Shown in pieces: positions 14,527-23,164 of a DNA stretch of 54,003 bases. Below the pieces are notes generated by a model. The model worked only from the letters and a program-made list of their open reading frames with translations. It was not told the origin of the DNA and searched no databases. The stretch's first letter is position 1, and each line of letters opens with the position of its first letter. The position numbers and the translations under genes were made by a program. This DNA comes from JASLCR01 sp964384345 (GTDB lineage: Bacteria > Patescibacteriota > Saccharimonadia > Saccharimonadales > Saccharimonadaceae): contig CAYLKD010000007.1 of assembly GCA_964384345.1 (NCBI GenBank), forward strand, positions 1 through 54,003, in the 5' to 3' direction.

Positions 14527-15006
14527 CTATTTTTTGTCTGCTTCTTCTGCTTTTTTCGCAGATTGTTGCAATGGGCTGCCGGTTTTGGTGAACGTACCAC
14601 CAGCTTTTGTCACGGCTTCTTGAACAGCTTTACTAGCCCCTTGCACTTTCAAGGTTATTTTTGCGGTCAGTTCACCGCGTGCAATGACTTTGACAGGATG
14701 AAACGGAGTAGAAATGTACCCCGCCTCGTAGAGGGCGTGGTTATCAACGGTACCTTTAAGCTCGTTTAGTCGATCCATGTAGACGACTTGAGCAGGTGTA
14801 CGGAGACTTTTGAATCCACGGTTTTTTGGTGTACGGCGAACAATCGGACCTGATCCCCCTTGAAACATAGTGTTGAGTTTCTTACCGGTGCGTGCGCCTT
14901 GACCTTTTGTACCACGACCTGCAGTTTTACCACCGCCTGCTGAAATACCGCGGCCGACTCGTTTGCGGTCTTTATTTGCAGCTACTTGGAGTTCGTTATA
15001 TTTCAT
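14527..15006 (-). CDS. rplO: 50S ribosomal protein L15
   Basis: Late-assembling large-subunit protein. Recognised from RVGRGISAGGGKTAGRGTKG and the Gly-rich GARTGKKLNTMFQGGSGPIV, plus the C-terminal KVIARGELTAKITLKVQGAS. Length 159, with a Lys/Ala/Glu-rich tail. Its ATG overlaps the rpsE stop by one base, with no rpmD (L30) between them, unlike the standard spc operon. Confidence 0.97.
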   Translation of the reverse strand: MKYNELQVAANKDRKRVGRGISAGGGKTAGRGTKGQGARTGKKLNTMFQGGSGPIVRRTPKNRGFKSLRTPAQVVYMDRLNELKGTVDNHALYEAGYISTPFHPVKVIARGELTAKITLKVQGASKAVQEAVTKAGGTFTKTGSPLQQSAKKAEEADKK

Positions 15007-15620
15007 TACGCTTGCTCCTTTTCTGCTTTTTTACCTGACTTTTTTGGAGCTTCGTAACCGACCCACTCTTCACGTGGAACGAGAGACTTGAGCGCCGCGA
15101 TAGTTGCGTAAGCAATGTTCACCTTGTTGGTAGAGCCGAGGCTTTTTGAAAGCAAGTTGTTAATACCAGTTACACCGATAACTTGACGAACAACACCTCC
15201 AGCAATAACTCCCGTACCTGGTGCTGCTGGCTTGATGAGCACCCGTGCTCCAGAGAGTTTAATCTCAGCATCGTGCGGGATTGTCTCTTTGATAACAGGG
15301 ATTGTAATCATGCCTTTTTTAGCAACATCGGTCGCTTTTGCGATTGCAGTCTGAACATCTGCACCTTTTGCGACACCGACGCCAACTTTTGACTTACGAT
15401 CGCCGACAACAACAAGTGCCTTAAATCGGAAACGACGTCCACCTTTTACGACACGTGCAACACGGTCGATGTTGATGACAACTTCTTCAAATTGCTTTGG
15501 CTCTTCAACGCGAGGGGTATTATTTCGTCGGTCATCCCGACGACCTCCACGTGGTCGCACTGCACCTGCTGGTGCACCGGCACGTGGGGTAGTAGCTGCT
15601 GCTGGTTGATCATCAGCCAT
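15006..15620 (-). CDS. rpsE: 30S ribosomal protein S5
   Basis: Decoding-site protein with a double-stranded-RNA-binding-like fold. The core runs from EEVVINIDRVARVVKGGRRF to MITIPVIKETIPHDAEIKLSG and ends with ATIAALKSLVPREEWVGYEA. I set the start at 15618-15620, just after the rplR stop, because the longer frame lies wholly in rplR. That leaves a 40-residue Ala/Pro/Gly/Arg-rich N-terminal extension before the core, longer than in E. coli, probably disordered and RNA-binding. Length 204. Confidence 0.95.
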   Translation of the reverse strand: MADDQPAAATTPRAGAPAGAVRPRGGRRDDRRNNTPRVEEPKQFEEVVINIDRVARVVKGGRRFRFKALVVVGDRKSKVGVGVAKGADVQTAIAKATDVAKKGMITIPVIKETIPHDAEIKLSGARVLIKPAAPGTGVIAGGVVRQVIGVTGINNLLSKSLGSTNKVNIAYATIAALKSLVPREEWVGYEAPKKSGKKAEKEQA

Positions 15621-15621
15621 A

Positions 15622-15978
15622 CTAGAACTCCAATCCATCTTTACGTGCAGCATCTGCGAGCGCACTGAGGCGGCCAGCATACTGGCGACCGTTGCGGTCG
15701 AAGACGACTGCTTTAATCTTTGCTTTTGCTGCCTTCTTGGCAAGTTGCGAACCGACACCTGCGGCTTTTTCGGTCATAGTACCAGTGGCTTTTTGTCCAA
15801 CGGTTGTTGCACTCACTAGCGTCTTTCCTGCGACGTCATCGATCAGCTGCGCACTGACATGCATGTTGCTGATGGTCACACTGAGGCGTGGTCGCTCAGC
15901 TGTACCGCTGACAACAGCACGCACACGAGCTTTACGAAGACTGCGGTTGAGCAGTTTTTTAGCCAGACTTTTACTCAT
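15622..15978 (-). CDS. rplR: 50S ribosomal protein L18
   Basis: 5S rRNA-binding protein of the central protuberance. GTAERPRLSVTISNMHVSAQLIDD and the closing YAGRLSALADAARKDGLEF are standard. Length 118, matching E. coli (117). Standard spc order rplF-rplR-rpsE is kept, with one base to the rpsE start. Confidence 0.97.
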   Translation of the reverse strand: MSKSLAKKLLNRSLRKARVRAVVSGTAERPRLSVTISNMHVSAQLIDDVAGKTLVSATTVGQKATGTMTEKAAGVGSQLAKKAAKAKIKAVVFDRNGRQYAGRLSALADAARKDGLEF

Positions 15979-15980
15979 GA

Positions 15981-16514
15981 TTATTTACCTGCCTTTCCGG
16001 CCTTGCGCAGAATCTGCTCATCGGCGTATTTAATACCCTTACCCTTGTATGGTTCAGGTTTCTTGAATGATCGAATGTCAGCCGCCACTTGTCCAACTTG
16101 CTGTTTGTCGATACCACTGACGATGATAACCATCTTGTCATTGGTAACACTAATGCCGGCTGGCGCTTTGTATTTCACTTCGTGGCTGAATCCGAGGCTC
16201 ATTGTGAGATCGGTGCCAGTTGCTGCGACGCGAAATCCAACTCCGTTGACTTCAAGTCTCTTTTCGAACCCTGCGGTTACTCCCTGCACAGCGTTTGCGA
16301 GCAGTGCTCGCTGCAGACCGTGCTGAGCTTTGGCGATTTTTTCGTCATCCTTACGAACAACTGTGGCGACTCCATCGTCGACGCTCACTGTTACATCGCT
16401 CAGATGTGGCACAGTCAATTCGCCTTTGGCGCCTTTGACAGTGATAACATCTGAATCGACCGTGATTGTCACGCCTGATGGGATCTGAATTGGTAGTTTT
16501 CCGATTCGACTCAT
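15981..16514 (-). CDS. rplF: 50S ribosomal protein L6
   Basis: Large-subunit protein near the factor-binding site. MSRIGKLPIQIPSGVTITVD opens the protein, and LEVNGVGFRVAATGTDLTMSLGFSH and the C-terminal RSFKKPEPYKGKGIKYADEQ are the signature regions. Length 177, identical to E. coli. Next to rpsH and rplR in the usual order. Confidence 0.97.
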   Translation of the reverse strand: MSRIGKLPIQIPSGVTITVDSDVITVKGAKGELTVPHLSDVTVSVDDGVATVVRKDDEKIAKAQHGLQRALLANAVQGVTAGFEKRLEVNGVGFRVAATGTDLTMSLGFSHEVKYKAPAGISVTNDKMVIIVSGIDKQQVGQVAADIRSFKKPEPYKGKGIKYADEQILRKAGKAGK

Positions 16515-16541
16515 AATTTATCCTTTATTAATAAACAATGT

Positions 16542-16943
16542 CTAATATACTTTTAGTAACAACTCACCGCCAAGCTTTTGCTTGACAGCTTCACGTCCGG
16601 TCATGACACCTTTTGAGGTGCTGACGAGGACGATACCACGACCACTTTTGATGCGTGGGATGTCCGAAGCCGCAACGTAGAGGCGTCGACCTGGCTTTGA
16701 CATACGGGTGAGCTCAGTAAATGTCGAGTTTTCACCATTTTTTGCAATTGTCACGACGAGTGTATCGCGTGGCTTGCCTGGCTCTACCGTTACTTCAGCA
16801 AGGTAGCCGCTTTTGACGAGCTGTTCGGCGATAACTTTTTTGATCTTGCTTGACGGCAAACGTACTTCTGTCTTGCCAACCATATCAGCGTTGCGGATAC
16901 GGGTCAGGAGATCAGCGATTGGGTCAGTTGATTGTAAACTCAT
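16542..16943 (-). CDS. rpsH: 30S ribosomal protein S8
   Basis: Central-domain 16S rRNA-binding protein and, in E. coli, the autogenous repressor of the spc operon. Signatures are DPIADLLTRIRNADMVGK at the start and GIVLVSTSKGVMTGREA near the end. Length 133. Whether the autoregulatory mRNA target near rplE exists here was not established. Confidence 0.97.
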   Translation of the reverse strand: MSLQSTDPIADLLTRIRNADMVGKTEVRLPSSKIKKVIAEQLVKSGYLAEVTVEPGKPRDTLVVTIAKNGENSTFTELTRMSKPGRRLYVAASDIPRIKSGRGIVLVSTSKGVMTGREAVKQKLGGELLLKVY

Positions 16944-16960
16944 AGTCTTATACTCCTTTC

Positions 16961-17230
16961 CTACCAGCTGGCTTTCGTTACGCCTGGGATTTCACCCTTT
17001 GAGGCTTTTTCACGGAAATTGATACGGTTGAGGCCGAAGCGACGCATGTATCCACGTGGTCGTCCTGAGAGAATGTCTCGGTTTTTCCATCGTGTTGGGC
17101 TGCTGTTCTTTGGCAGTTTCTGCAAACCTTCTTGGTCACCGAGTTCTTTGAGCTCTGCACGCTTTTCGGCGTATTTTGTGATCATTTTCTTTCGCTTCTC
17201 GTCACGAGCGATCATTGATTTCTTGGCCAT
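16961..17230 (-). CDS. rpsN: 30S ribosomal protein S14 (zinc-free form)
   Basis: Head protein of the small subunit. MAKKSMIARDEKRKKMITKY at the start and LPKNSSPTRWKNRDILSGRP with GYMRRFGLNRINFRE near the end are the long, cysteine-free (C-minus) version with no zinc ligands. Length 89. It lies between rplE and rpsH in the normal order. Confidence 0.96.
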   Translation of the reverse strand: MAKKSMIARDEKRKKMITKYAEKRAELKELGDQEGLQKLPKNSSPTRWKNRDILSGRPRGYMRRFGLNRINFREKASKGEIPGVTKASW

Positions 17231-17231
17231 A

Positions 17232-17816
17232 TTACCTCGCTCCTCCTTCTTTCTCGAATGGAATACCGTACTTTTCTAATAGCGCACGTGATTTCGTTTT
17301 GTCACCGCTTTTGATGGTAAACGTAATCTGAAGCCCATGGAGGACTTGTGTCTCTTCGAAAGTTAGCTCTGGAAAGATTGATTGCTCAGTAAGTCCGAGG
17401 CTGTAATTGCCACCGCGGTCAAATGCTTTTGCTTTGACACCGTGGAAGTCACGAACGCGTGGCAATGCGATATTGACGAGACGATCGAGGAATTCGTACA
17501 TGCGAGCGCCACGAAGCGTCACCATAACGCCGACTGGGGCACCCATGTTTGCACGGATTTTGAAGCCAGCAATTGATTTCTTGGCAAGTCGCTCAACAGG
17601 CGCTTGACCAGTAATCTTTGTCACGGTGTTTTTGACTGTTTCAAGATGACGTTTGTCATCTTTGTTCTTGCCCGTTCCTACGCTGACCGTGATCTTTTCA
17701 AGCTTTGGTACTTGGTGTACGTTTGAAAGACCGAGTTCGGCCTGAAGTTCCTTTTTGTATGTACTATCGTACAAGGCTTTCAAGCGAGGAGCGGTTTGAG
17801 TAGCAGCTTTAGCCAT
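17232..17816 (-). CDS. rplE: 50S ribosomal protein L5
   Basis: 5S rRNA-binding protein that contacts the P-site tRNA. VPKLEKITVSVGTG, LAKKSIAGFKIRANMGAPVG and TLRGARMYEFLDRLVNIALPRVRDF are characteristic. Length 194 versus 179 in E. coli, with a short extra N-terminus. It starts one base after rplX. Confidence 0.97.
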   Translation of the reverse strand: MAKAATQTAPRLKALYDSTYKKELQAELGLSNVHQVPKLEKITVSVGTGKNKDDKRHLETVKNTVTKITGQAPVERLAKKSIAGFKIRANMGAPVGVMVTLRGARMYEFLDRLVNIALPRVRDFHGVKAKAFDRGGNYSLGLTEQSIFPELTFEETQVLHGLQITFTIKSGDKTKSRALLEKYGIPFEKEGGAR

Positions 17817-17817
17817 T

Positions 17818-18141
17818 CTACTTAATCTCCTTATTTTTTAAGCTTTTAGCAACACGAGTTGTGCCACCATCAGCATTTTTAACTAAGCCGACACGACTGG
17901 TTTTGCCGGTCTTTTCATCGACAACGAGCGCAACTTTGCTGATATCCATAGGAACATGAATATCTTTTTTGCCGCCACGTGGGTTGAGTTGGCTTGGCTT
18001 AACATGTCGGTGACCAACACCAACACCTTCGACAAGAACTGTTCCCTTTTTGCTGTCAACTGCCAGAACCTTACCAGTTGTGCCTTTTTTTGCTCCGGCG
18101 ATAATTTTGACAAGATCGTCTTTGTGAATTCGAGATGCCAT
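17818..18141 (-). CDS. rplX: 50S ribosomal protein L24
   Basis: Assembly-initiating large-subunit protein near the tunnel exit. The KOW motif reads DLVKIIAGAKKGTTGKVLAVDS, followed by VEGVGVGHRHVKPSQLNPRGG. Length 107. It lies one base after rplN and before rplE, as in other bacteria. Confidence 0.97.
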   Translation of the reverse strand: MASRIHKDDLVKIIAGAKKGTTGKVLAVDSKKGTVLVEGVGVGHRHVKPSQLNPRGGKKDIHVPMDISKVALVVDEKTGKTSRVGLVKNADGGTTRVAKSLKNKEIK

Positions 18142-18142
18142 A

Positions 18143-18511
18143 CTAGAGTACCTCCGGCGCTAGGCTGATAATTTTTGCATACCCTTTTTCGCGGAGTTCA
18201 CGAGGAACTGGACCGAACACACGGGTAGCTTTTGGAGTTTTGTCGTCGTTGATGATAACAACTGCGTTGTCATCGAAGGCGATGGTACTACCGTCTTTTC
18301 GGTTGATGCGGTTACGTGTTCGAACGACAACTGCTTTTTGGACAGATTTGCGTTTGACTGTACCGGTTGGGTTTGCTTCTTTGACACTACAGACGATGAT
18401 GTCACCGACGTGTGCGTAGCGACGTCCGGTACCACCGAGTACGCGAATACAGAGTACTTCTTTGGCGCCGCTGTTGTCAGCTACTTTAAGTCGTGTTTCT
18501 TGCTGGATCAT
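18143..18511 (-). CDS. rplN: 50S ribosomal protein L14
   Basis: Intersubunit-face protein that forms bridges with 16S rRNA and contacts RsfS. MIQQETRLKVADNSGAKEVL and RVFGPVPRELREKGYAKIIS are highly conserved. Length 122, as in most bacteria. Its start overlaps the rpsQ stop (ATGA). Confidence 0.98.
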   Translation of the reverse strand: MIQQETRLKVADNSGAKEVLCIRVLGGTGRRYAHVGDIIVCSVKEANPTGTVKRKSVQKAVVVRTRNRINRKDGSTIAFDDNAVVIINDDKTPKATRVFGPVPRELREKGYAKIISLAPEVL

Positions 18512-18813
18512 GCAACCTCCTCTTTGGTCGCACCTTTCGTCATGACAACCTCGTCTTTGAGTTCAAGACTGCCGCGTGATTTTTCTTCGATACGATCAAG
18601 TTTGTAGGATTTTGTCTTTGAGATTGGGCGGGTTTCGACGATTGAAACTCGGTCACCTTTTCCAGCTTCGTTGTTTTCGTCGTGCGCCTGGTATTTGCGA
18701 GAAACAGAATACTGCTTCTTGTAAATTGGGTGTGTTTCACGAGTCGTCACCGTAACAGTGATTGACTTGTCACGCTGGTCAGAAGTGACAATACCGTTTA
18801 AATATTTCGCCAT
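18508..18813 (-). CDS. rpsQ: 30S ribosomal protein S17
   Basis: Primary 16S rRNA-binding protein with an OB fold. LNGIVTSDQRDKSITVTVTT, HPIYKKQYSVSRKYQAHDE and GDRVSIVETRPISKTKSYKL match the family. Length 101 versus 84 in E. coli; the extra acidic C-terminal 20 residues are unusual but not unique. It overlaps rplN by four bases. Confidence 0.96.
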   Translation of the reverse strand: MAKYLNGIVTSDQRDKSITVTVTTRETHPIYKKQYSVSRKYQAHDENNEAGKGDRVSIVETRPISKTKSYKLDRIEEKSRGSLELKDEVVMTKGATKEEVA

Positions 18814-18814
18814 A

Positions 18815-19027
18815 TTACTTTCCTTCCTTATTAGCGTTAATTGCAGTCAATACACGTGCGATTTGTTTGCGGTAGCCTTTGATAACCTGTGGGTTAACTA
18901 ATTCGCCGCCGCGGTGTGATTTCATTGCGTCAAATAAATCTTTTTTAGCATCGACAAGCTGTGACTCGAGACTTTGTTCAGTCTTTTTTGGAGCGGCTTT
19001 CTTGGTGGTAGTTTTTTTATCTGCCAT
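18815..19027 (-). CDS. rpmC: 50S ribosomal protein L29
   Basis: Tunnel-exit protein that helps dock trigger factor and SRP. The core helices carry LVDAKKDLFDAMKSHRGGEL and VIKGYRKQIARVLTAIN, the family pattern. I set the start at 19025-19027 with GGAGG nine bases upstream; a longer frame lies inside rplP. The result is 70 residues with an added Lys/Thr/Ala-rich N-terminus of about 18 residues. Confidence 0.92.
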   Translation of the reverse strand: MADKKTTTKKAAPKKTEQSLESQLVDAKKDLFDAMKSHRGGELVNPQVIKGYRKQIARVLTAINANKEGK

Positions 19028-19031
19028 AGTA

Positions 19032-19445
19032 TTATGCCTCCTCTCGTTTGACGAACTTTGTCTTGACAGGTAGCTTGTGGCTTGCAAGTCGCATCGCTTC
19101 GCGAGCTACTTCTTCAGTGACACCCTTCATTTCGAACATGACGGTGCCGGCTTTTACCTTGGCAGCGAAGTATTCAGGGTTACCCTTACCGCTACCCATT
19201 TTGACATCCTGTGGTTTTTTGGTAACAGGAGTGTGCGGGAAGATACGGATCCAAATTTTACCACCACGTTTGATGTAGCGAGTCATCGCTTGACGTGAAG
19301 CTTCAATTTGTCGAGACGTCACGCGTTCGTTGCTCTGTGCTTGGAGACCATAGTCACCAAATGCAACATAGTTACCGCGAGTTGCGTTACCTTCGTTCTT
19401 GCCGATACGAACTTTTCGATACTTGGTTTTCTTTGGTAGCAACAT
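19032..19445 (-). CDS. rplP: 50S ribosomal protein L16
   Basis: Protein near the A site that organises the elbow of incoming tRNA. MLLPKKTKYRKVRIGKNEGN, KIWIRIFPHTPVTKKPQDVKMG and GNPEYFAAKVKAGTVMFEMKGV are diagnostic. Length 137, as in E. coli (136). Standard S10-operon order rpsC-rplP-rpmC. Confidence 0.97.
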   Translation of the reverse strand: MLLPKKTKYRKVRIGKNEGNATRGNYVAFGDYGLQAQSNERVTSRQIEASRQAMTRYIKRGGKIWIRIFPHTPVTKKPQDVKMGSGKGNPEYFAAKVKAGTVMFEMKGVTEEVAREAMRLASHKLPVKTKFVKREEA

Positions 19446-19450
19446 ATCGA

Positions 19451-20086
19451 TTAGCTCCTTTCACCCTTATTGATCCATACCTTGACGCCGATAACACCAG
19501 AACCGTTTGCGCCTTGAGCACGTGCAGTATGGAAATCGATATCTTGGCGGAGTGTATGCAGAGGGACTGATCCTTCTGATACTTTTTCGCGGCGAGCCAT
19601 TTCAGCGTTGTTGAGACGACCTGAAACTTGAATACGGATACCTTTAGCTCCAGCGTTCATGGTGTTGAGTGCTGCCATCTTGGTTGCACGGCGGAAGTTG
19701 ATTCGTCGTTCGAGCTGACGTGCGATGTTTTCAGCAACTAGCTTGGCTGCGAGTTCTGGACGTTTTACTTCTTCGATGTTGATACGAACTGGCAAGCTGG
19801 CGATCTTTTCGATCTGCGTCTTGAGTTCCGTAACACCTGCACCACCACGTCCGATCACAACACCAGCTTTTGCAGTGTGGATAGTCACAGTGATAAGATT
19901 TGCGCTCCGCTCGATCTCAATACGATTGATCGTTGGTCGAGATGAAAATTTCTTCTCGATTACTTCACGAATCTTGATATCTTCTGCGAGCCACTTAGCA
20001 AAGTCTTTCTTGCCGGCGAACCAACGAGATTCCCAGTTCTTGTGAACTTGCAGGCGGAAGCTAATAGGGTTTACTTTTTGGCCCAT
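19451..20086 (-). CDS. rpsC: 30S ribosomal protein S3
   Basis: Small-subunit head protein at the mRNA entry channel. MGQKVNPISFRLQVHKNWES opens the protein, the KH domain includes VVIGRGGAGVTELKTQIEKI, and the C-terminal domain has NFRRATKMAALNTMNAGAKG. Length 211, slightly shorter than E. coli (233), lacking the distal tail. It overlaps the rplV stop by one base. Confidence 0.97.
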   Translation of the reverse strand: MGQKVNPISFRLQVHKNWESRWFAGKKDFAKWLAEDIKIREVIEKKFSSRPTINRIEIERSANLITVTIHTAKAGVVIGRGGAGVTELKTQIEKIASLPVRINIEEVKRPELAAKLVAENIARQLERRINFRRATKMAALNTMNAGAKGIRIQVSGRLNNAEMARREKVSEGSVPLHTLRQDIDFHTARAQGANGSGVIGVKVWINKGERS

Positions 20087-20490
20087 TACTTAGTCTCCTC
20101 TACTTCTTTAGGTGCCTTTGTTGCCGCTGGCTTCTTCTTTGGCTTTTCAGTACCAGCTACTTCGATAAGAATATTGCTGGTGATTTTTTCAAATGGTAAT
20201 GCACGGCCACGTGAAGCTGGGCGGAAACGACGGAGTCGGGTGCCGACTGTTACACTGAGTGTGCTGATAGTCAAGCTGCCGGCATCAAGACCGTGGTTAT
20301 TAAGTGCATTTGCGCGTGCACTCTCAATCGCTTTTTTAAGCGGGAGACCAGCACGGCGTGGAACGTGCTCAAGAATCACGAGTGCGTCAGCGACGCTGCG
20401 ACCGCGTACAAGACTGGCGACGACGCCAACTTTTCGCGGCGCAATGTCAACGCCCTTTGCATATGCTTTGACGGTGAGAAGATCAGCCAT
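20086..20490 (-). CDS. rplV: 50S ribosomal protein L22
   Basis: Protein whose beta-hairpin lines the nascent-chain tunnel. VDIAPRKVGVVASLVRGRSV and the hairpin region VTVGTRLRRFRPASRGRALP are typical. Length 134 versus 110 in E. coli, owing to a Lys/Pro/Ala/Glu-rich C-terminal extension of about 25 residues, presumably disordered. Confidence 0.96.
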   Translation of the reverse strand: MADLLTVKAYAKGVDIAPRKVGVVASLVRGRSVADALVILEHVPRRAGLPLKKAIESARANALNNHGLDAGSLTISTLSVTVGTRLRRFRPASRGRALPFEKITSNILIEVAGTEKPKKKPAATKAPKEVEETK

Positions 20491-20753
20491 TACCGTTGTT
20501 TCCCTCCGTGCTTACGGAATTTACGAGTTGGACTAAACTCACCGAGCTTGTGGCCAACCATATTTTCCGAAACGAACACAGGAATGTGCAAGCGTCCGTT
20601 GTGAACAGCAAGACTTTTGCCGACCATCTCCGGAGTAATTGTGCTTGCGCGAGCCCATGTTTTGATGACTGTACGATCATCCGCTGACAACGCAGCCACT
20701 TTTTTAGCAAGCTTGGCGTCGACGAATGGACCTTTCTTTAAAGATCGACTCAT
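20490..20753 (-). CDS. rpsS: 30S ribosomal protein S19
   Basis: Head protein close to the A-site tRNA, forming a complex with S13. MSRSLKKGPFVDAKLAKKVA and VGHKLGEFSPTRKFRKHGGK are highly conserved. Length 87. It overlaps rplV by one base and follows rplB by three. Confidence 0.97.
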   Translation of the reverse strand: MSRSLKKGPFVDAKLAKKVAALSADDRTVIKTWARASTITPEMVGKSLAVHNGRLHIPVFVSENMVGHKLGEFSPTRKFRKHGGKQR

Positions 20754-20756
20754 ATA

Positions 20757-21596
20757 CTACCTCTTCCTCTTCGCGTCGTGGCGAGTTTTAACAATCAATT
20801 TGGCTGTGTCTTTGCGGCGCCGTGTGCGGTATCCGAGTGTCAACTGACCCCATGGAGTGCGCGGTGCTTTACCAGTACCGTGGCGACCACCGTCACCACC
20901 ACCGTGTGGGTGGTCAGCAGCGTTCATGACAACACCACGAACACCAGGTCGGATGCCTTTACGGCGGTTACGACCGGCTGAACCGATTTTGACGTTTTGG
21001 TGCTGTACGTTTCCGACGACACCGATTGTTGCTTCACACTCGAGACGAAGGCGTCGCACTTCGCCTGATGGCAATTTGACTTGAGCGTAATCGCCTTCTT
21101 TGGCCATGAGCTGAGCTTTTGTGCCAGCTGAACGGACGATTTGCGCACCTTTACCGATGTGCATTTCAATGGCGTAGATCTGTGTACCAACTGGAATCTT
21201 TGAGAGCGGCATCCGGTTTGAGCTCTCGATAGGAGCGTCTATACCACTTTCGATCTTTTTGCCCTTTGACATGCTAGTATCAGCAAGAATGTAGTGGTAG
21301 AGACCGTGTTGGTCTTTGACACGTGCAATACGTGCTGAACGGTTAGGGTCGTATTCGATTTCTTCGACAGTCAGTTTAAGACCATTTGCAAGACGGTGGT
21401 TCAGCAAACGGTAGTGTCGCTTCACACCACCACCACGGTGACGGACAGTGATACGACCTGTATTGTTACGTCCAGCGTTTTGTTTTTTGCTCTTGATCAG
21501 GCTCTTGAGAGGCTTACGAGTTGTAATCTCTGACAAGTCTTGTGATGTCATACCACGTCGAGCAGGAGTGGTAGGGTTATATGCTTTTATCGGCAT
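20757..21596 (-). CDS. rplB: 50S ribosomal protein L2
   Basis: Large primary 23S rRNA-binding protein required for subunit association and peptidyl transfer. GRITVRHRGGGVKRHYR, the KIGSAGRNRRKGIRPGVRGVV region and NAADHPHGGGDGG, with the functionally important His, are intact. Length 279. Next to rplW and rpsS, as usual. Confidence 0.98.
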   Translation of the reverse strand: MPIKAYNPTTPARRGMTSQDLSEITTRKPLKSLIKSKKQNAGRNNTGRITVRHRGGGVKRHYRLLNHRLANGLKLTVEEIEYDPNRSARIARVKDQHGLYHYILADTSMSKGKKIESGIDAPIESSNRMPLSKIPVGTQIYAIEMHIGKGAQIVRSAGTKAQLMAKEGDYAQVKLPSGEVRRLRLECEATIGVVGNVQHQNVKIGSAGRNRRKGIRPGVRGVVMNAADHPHGGGDGGRHGTGKAPRTPWGQLTLGYRTRRRKDTAKLIVKTRHDAKRKR

Positions 21597-21916
21597 TACT
21601 TTGTCTCCTTCTCAGTGGTAGTGGTTGGTTCTTCAAATACTTGAATTGAGCTACCAGCAGCAAGTGTCACGTAAGCTTTTTTGCTGTCTTTTCGGGTTGT
21701 TGTACCGGGGTAACGGTTTTTACCGCGACTGAATCGTACTGACTTACCGCTTTGGACAACAGTAGTGACGTTCTTAACGGTCACGTCGAACTGCTCAGCA
21801 ACTGCGGCTGCAATCTGTTGTTTGTTAGCATCAAGTGGGACATTAAATACGTAGGTGTTTTGAGCGCCGAGGCCGTAGGCTTTTTCAGTAGCTCGTGGGG
21901 TTACTAAGATACTCAT
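21596..21916 (-). CDS. rplW: 50S ribosomal protein L23
   Basis: Tunnel-exit protein that is the main docking site for trigger factor, which is also encoded in this window. VTPRATEKAYGLGAQNTYVF, VEQFDVTVKNVTTVV-like segments and the basic KSVRFSRGKNRYPGTTTRKDSKKA fit the family. Length 106. It overlaps rplB by one base. Confidence 0.96.
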   Translation of the reverse strand: MSILVTPRATEKAYGLGAQNTYVFNVPLDANKQQIAAAVAEQFDVTVKNVTTVVQSGKSVRFSRGKNRYPGTTTRKDSKKAYVTLAAGSSIQVFEEPTTTTEKETK

Positions 21917-21917
21917 C

Positions 21918-22553
21918 TTATTTCTCCTCCTTGGCTAGCCACTGTTCGATAACACTCACAGCCGCTGGAGCAATGACAATATGATCAGCATTGAGGATGT
22001 TAAACACGTTCAAGTACGTTGCTCGTACAACCAGTACGTGCTGAATATTGTTTGTTGCTCGCAGTAGCTCAGCAGTTTTGTCAGTGACGACGACAAGTGT
22101 CTTTCGATCAAACTTGTTATCAGCAAGGAATTTGACGACTTCGGCAGTCTTGCCAGTTGTCTTGATATCCTTAAGCGATACTTTGCCTGCTTCGTTTGCA
22201 AGCGTCAGTGCTTGGCGAATAGCCACGCGCTTTGCTGTAGTCGATAGACGCTTTGAGTAATTTTCATTACCACGTGGTCCGAAGACAACACCACCACCGC
22301 GCCAAATTGGGTTACGACTTGAACCAAAACGAGCACGTCCTGTACCCTTTTGCTTCCATGGTTTTTTACCACCACCGCGGACTTCACCGCGCTGGAGTGT
22401 TGTTGCTGAAGCCTGACGGCTGTTAGCAAGATATGAGTCATACGCAACTTTGAGTAGCTCATGGTTGTCAACTTTGACGCCAAAGACACTTTCAGGAAGT
22501 GAATTCGAAGTCGCCGATGCGTTTGCAGCGGCTTTTGGTGTAGTAGCTGCCAT
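21918..22553 (-). CDS. rplD: 50S ribosomal protein L4
   Basis: Tunnel-constriction protein; in E. coli also the autogenous regulator of the S10 operon. RGEVRGGGKKPWKQKGTGRA and SSRNPIWRGGGVVFGPRGNENY form the conserved tunnel loop. Length 211. It overlaps the rplC stop by one base. Whether L4 regulates this operon is unknown; the leader of about 110 nt upstream of rplC would be the place to look. Confidence 0.97.
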   Translation of the reverse strand: MAATTPKAAANASATSNSLPESVFGVKVDNHELLKVAYDSYLANSRQASATTLQRGEVRGGGKKPWKQKGTGRARFGSSRNPIWRGGGVVFGPRGNENYSKRLSTTAKRVAIRQALTLANEAGKVSLKDIKTTGKTAEVVKFLADNKFDRKTLVVVTDKTAELLRATNNIQHVLVVRATYLNVFNILNADHIVIAPAAVSVIEQWLAKEEK

Positions 22554-23164
22554 TATGCTTTCCCTCCGATAACGATAAGACCTTTACGTGGTCCTGGCAC
22601 AGCGCCCTTTAGGCCGATAAGATTATTACCAGCATCAAGGTAGGCAACCTCAAGGTTTTTGACCGTTACTTGGTCGTGACCCATGCGGCCAGCCATTCGC
22701 TTGCCTTTAAAAACTTTTTGTGGATACATCGATCCGATTGACCCAGGCTTACGGACGTTGCCGTTACCACCGTGAGTGTTCTTACTGGTGTTAAAGTTAT
22801 GGCGCTTTACCGTACCGGCAAAGCCTTTACCTTTTGATGTACCAGTCGCATCGACGATGTCACCGAGTACAAATGCACTTACGTCTACTTGATCACCGAC
22901 CTTGAGGTCGCTGTCAGCTTCAACGCGGAATTCCCGAATATACTTCGGCGAAGTTTTGCTAGACTTTACGTGTCCAGCGACGGCCTTGCTCAGGTTCTTA
23001 CCCTCTCCAAAAGCCACTTGTACTGCAGTGTAACCATCGGTTTCGATGGTTTTTACCTGAGTCACAGTTACAGGGCCGGCTTGAATAAGCGTTACGGGTG
23101 TAGCCGTACCGTCTTCAGCCAGGATTTGGGTCATACCAATTTTGGTACCGAGAAGTGCTTTCAT
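22553..23164 (-). CDS. rplC: 50S ribosomal protein L3
   Basis: Early-assembling protein close to the peptidyl transferase centre. MKALLGTKIGMTQILAEDGT, the TSKGKGFAGTVKRHNF loop and GSIGSMYPQKVFKGKRMAGR are characteristic. I set the start at 23162-23164, giving 203 residues; a frame 24 codons longer adds no L3-like sequence. First gene of the S10-spc run, since rpsJ lies 5.5 kb away with its own promoter. Confidence 0.97.
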   Translation of the reverse strand: MKALLGTKIGMTQILAEDGTATPVTLIQAGPVTVTQVKTIETDGYTAVQVAFGEGKNLSKAVAGHVKSSKTSPKYIREFRVEADSDLKVGDQVDVSAFVLGDIVDATGTSKGKGFAGTVKRHNFNTSKNTHGGNGNVRKPGSIGSMYPQKVFKGKRMAGRMGHDQVTVKNLEVAYLDAGNNLIGLKGAVPGPRKGLIVIGGKA

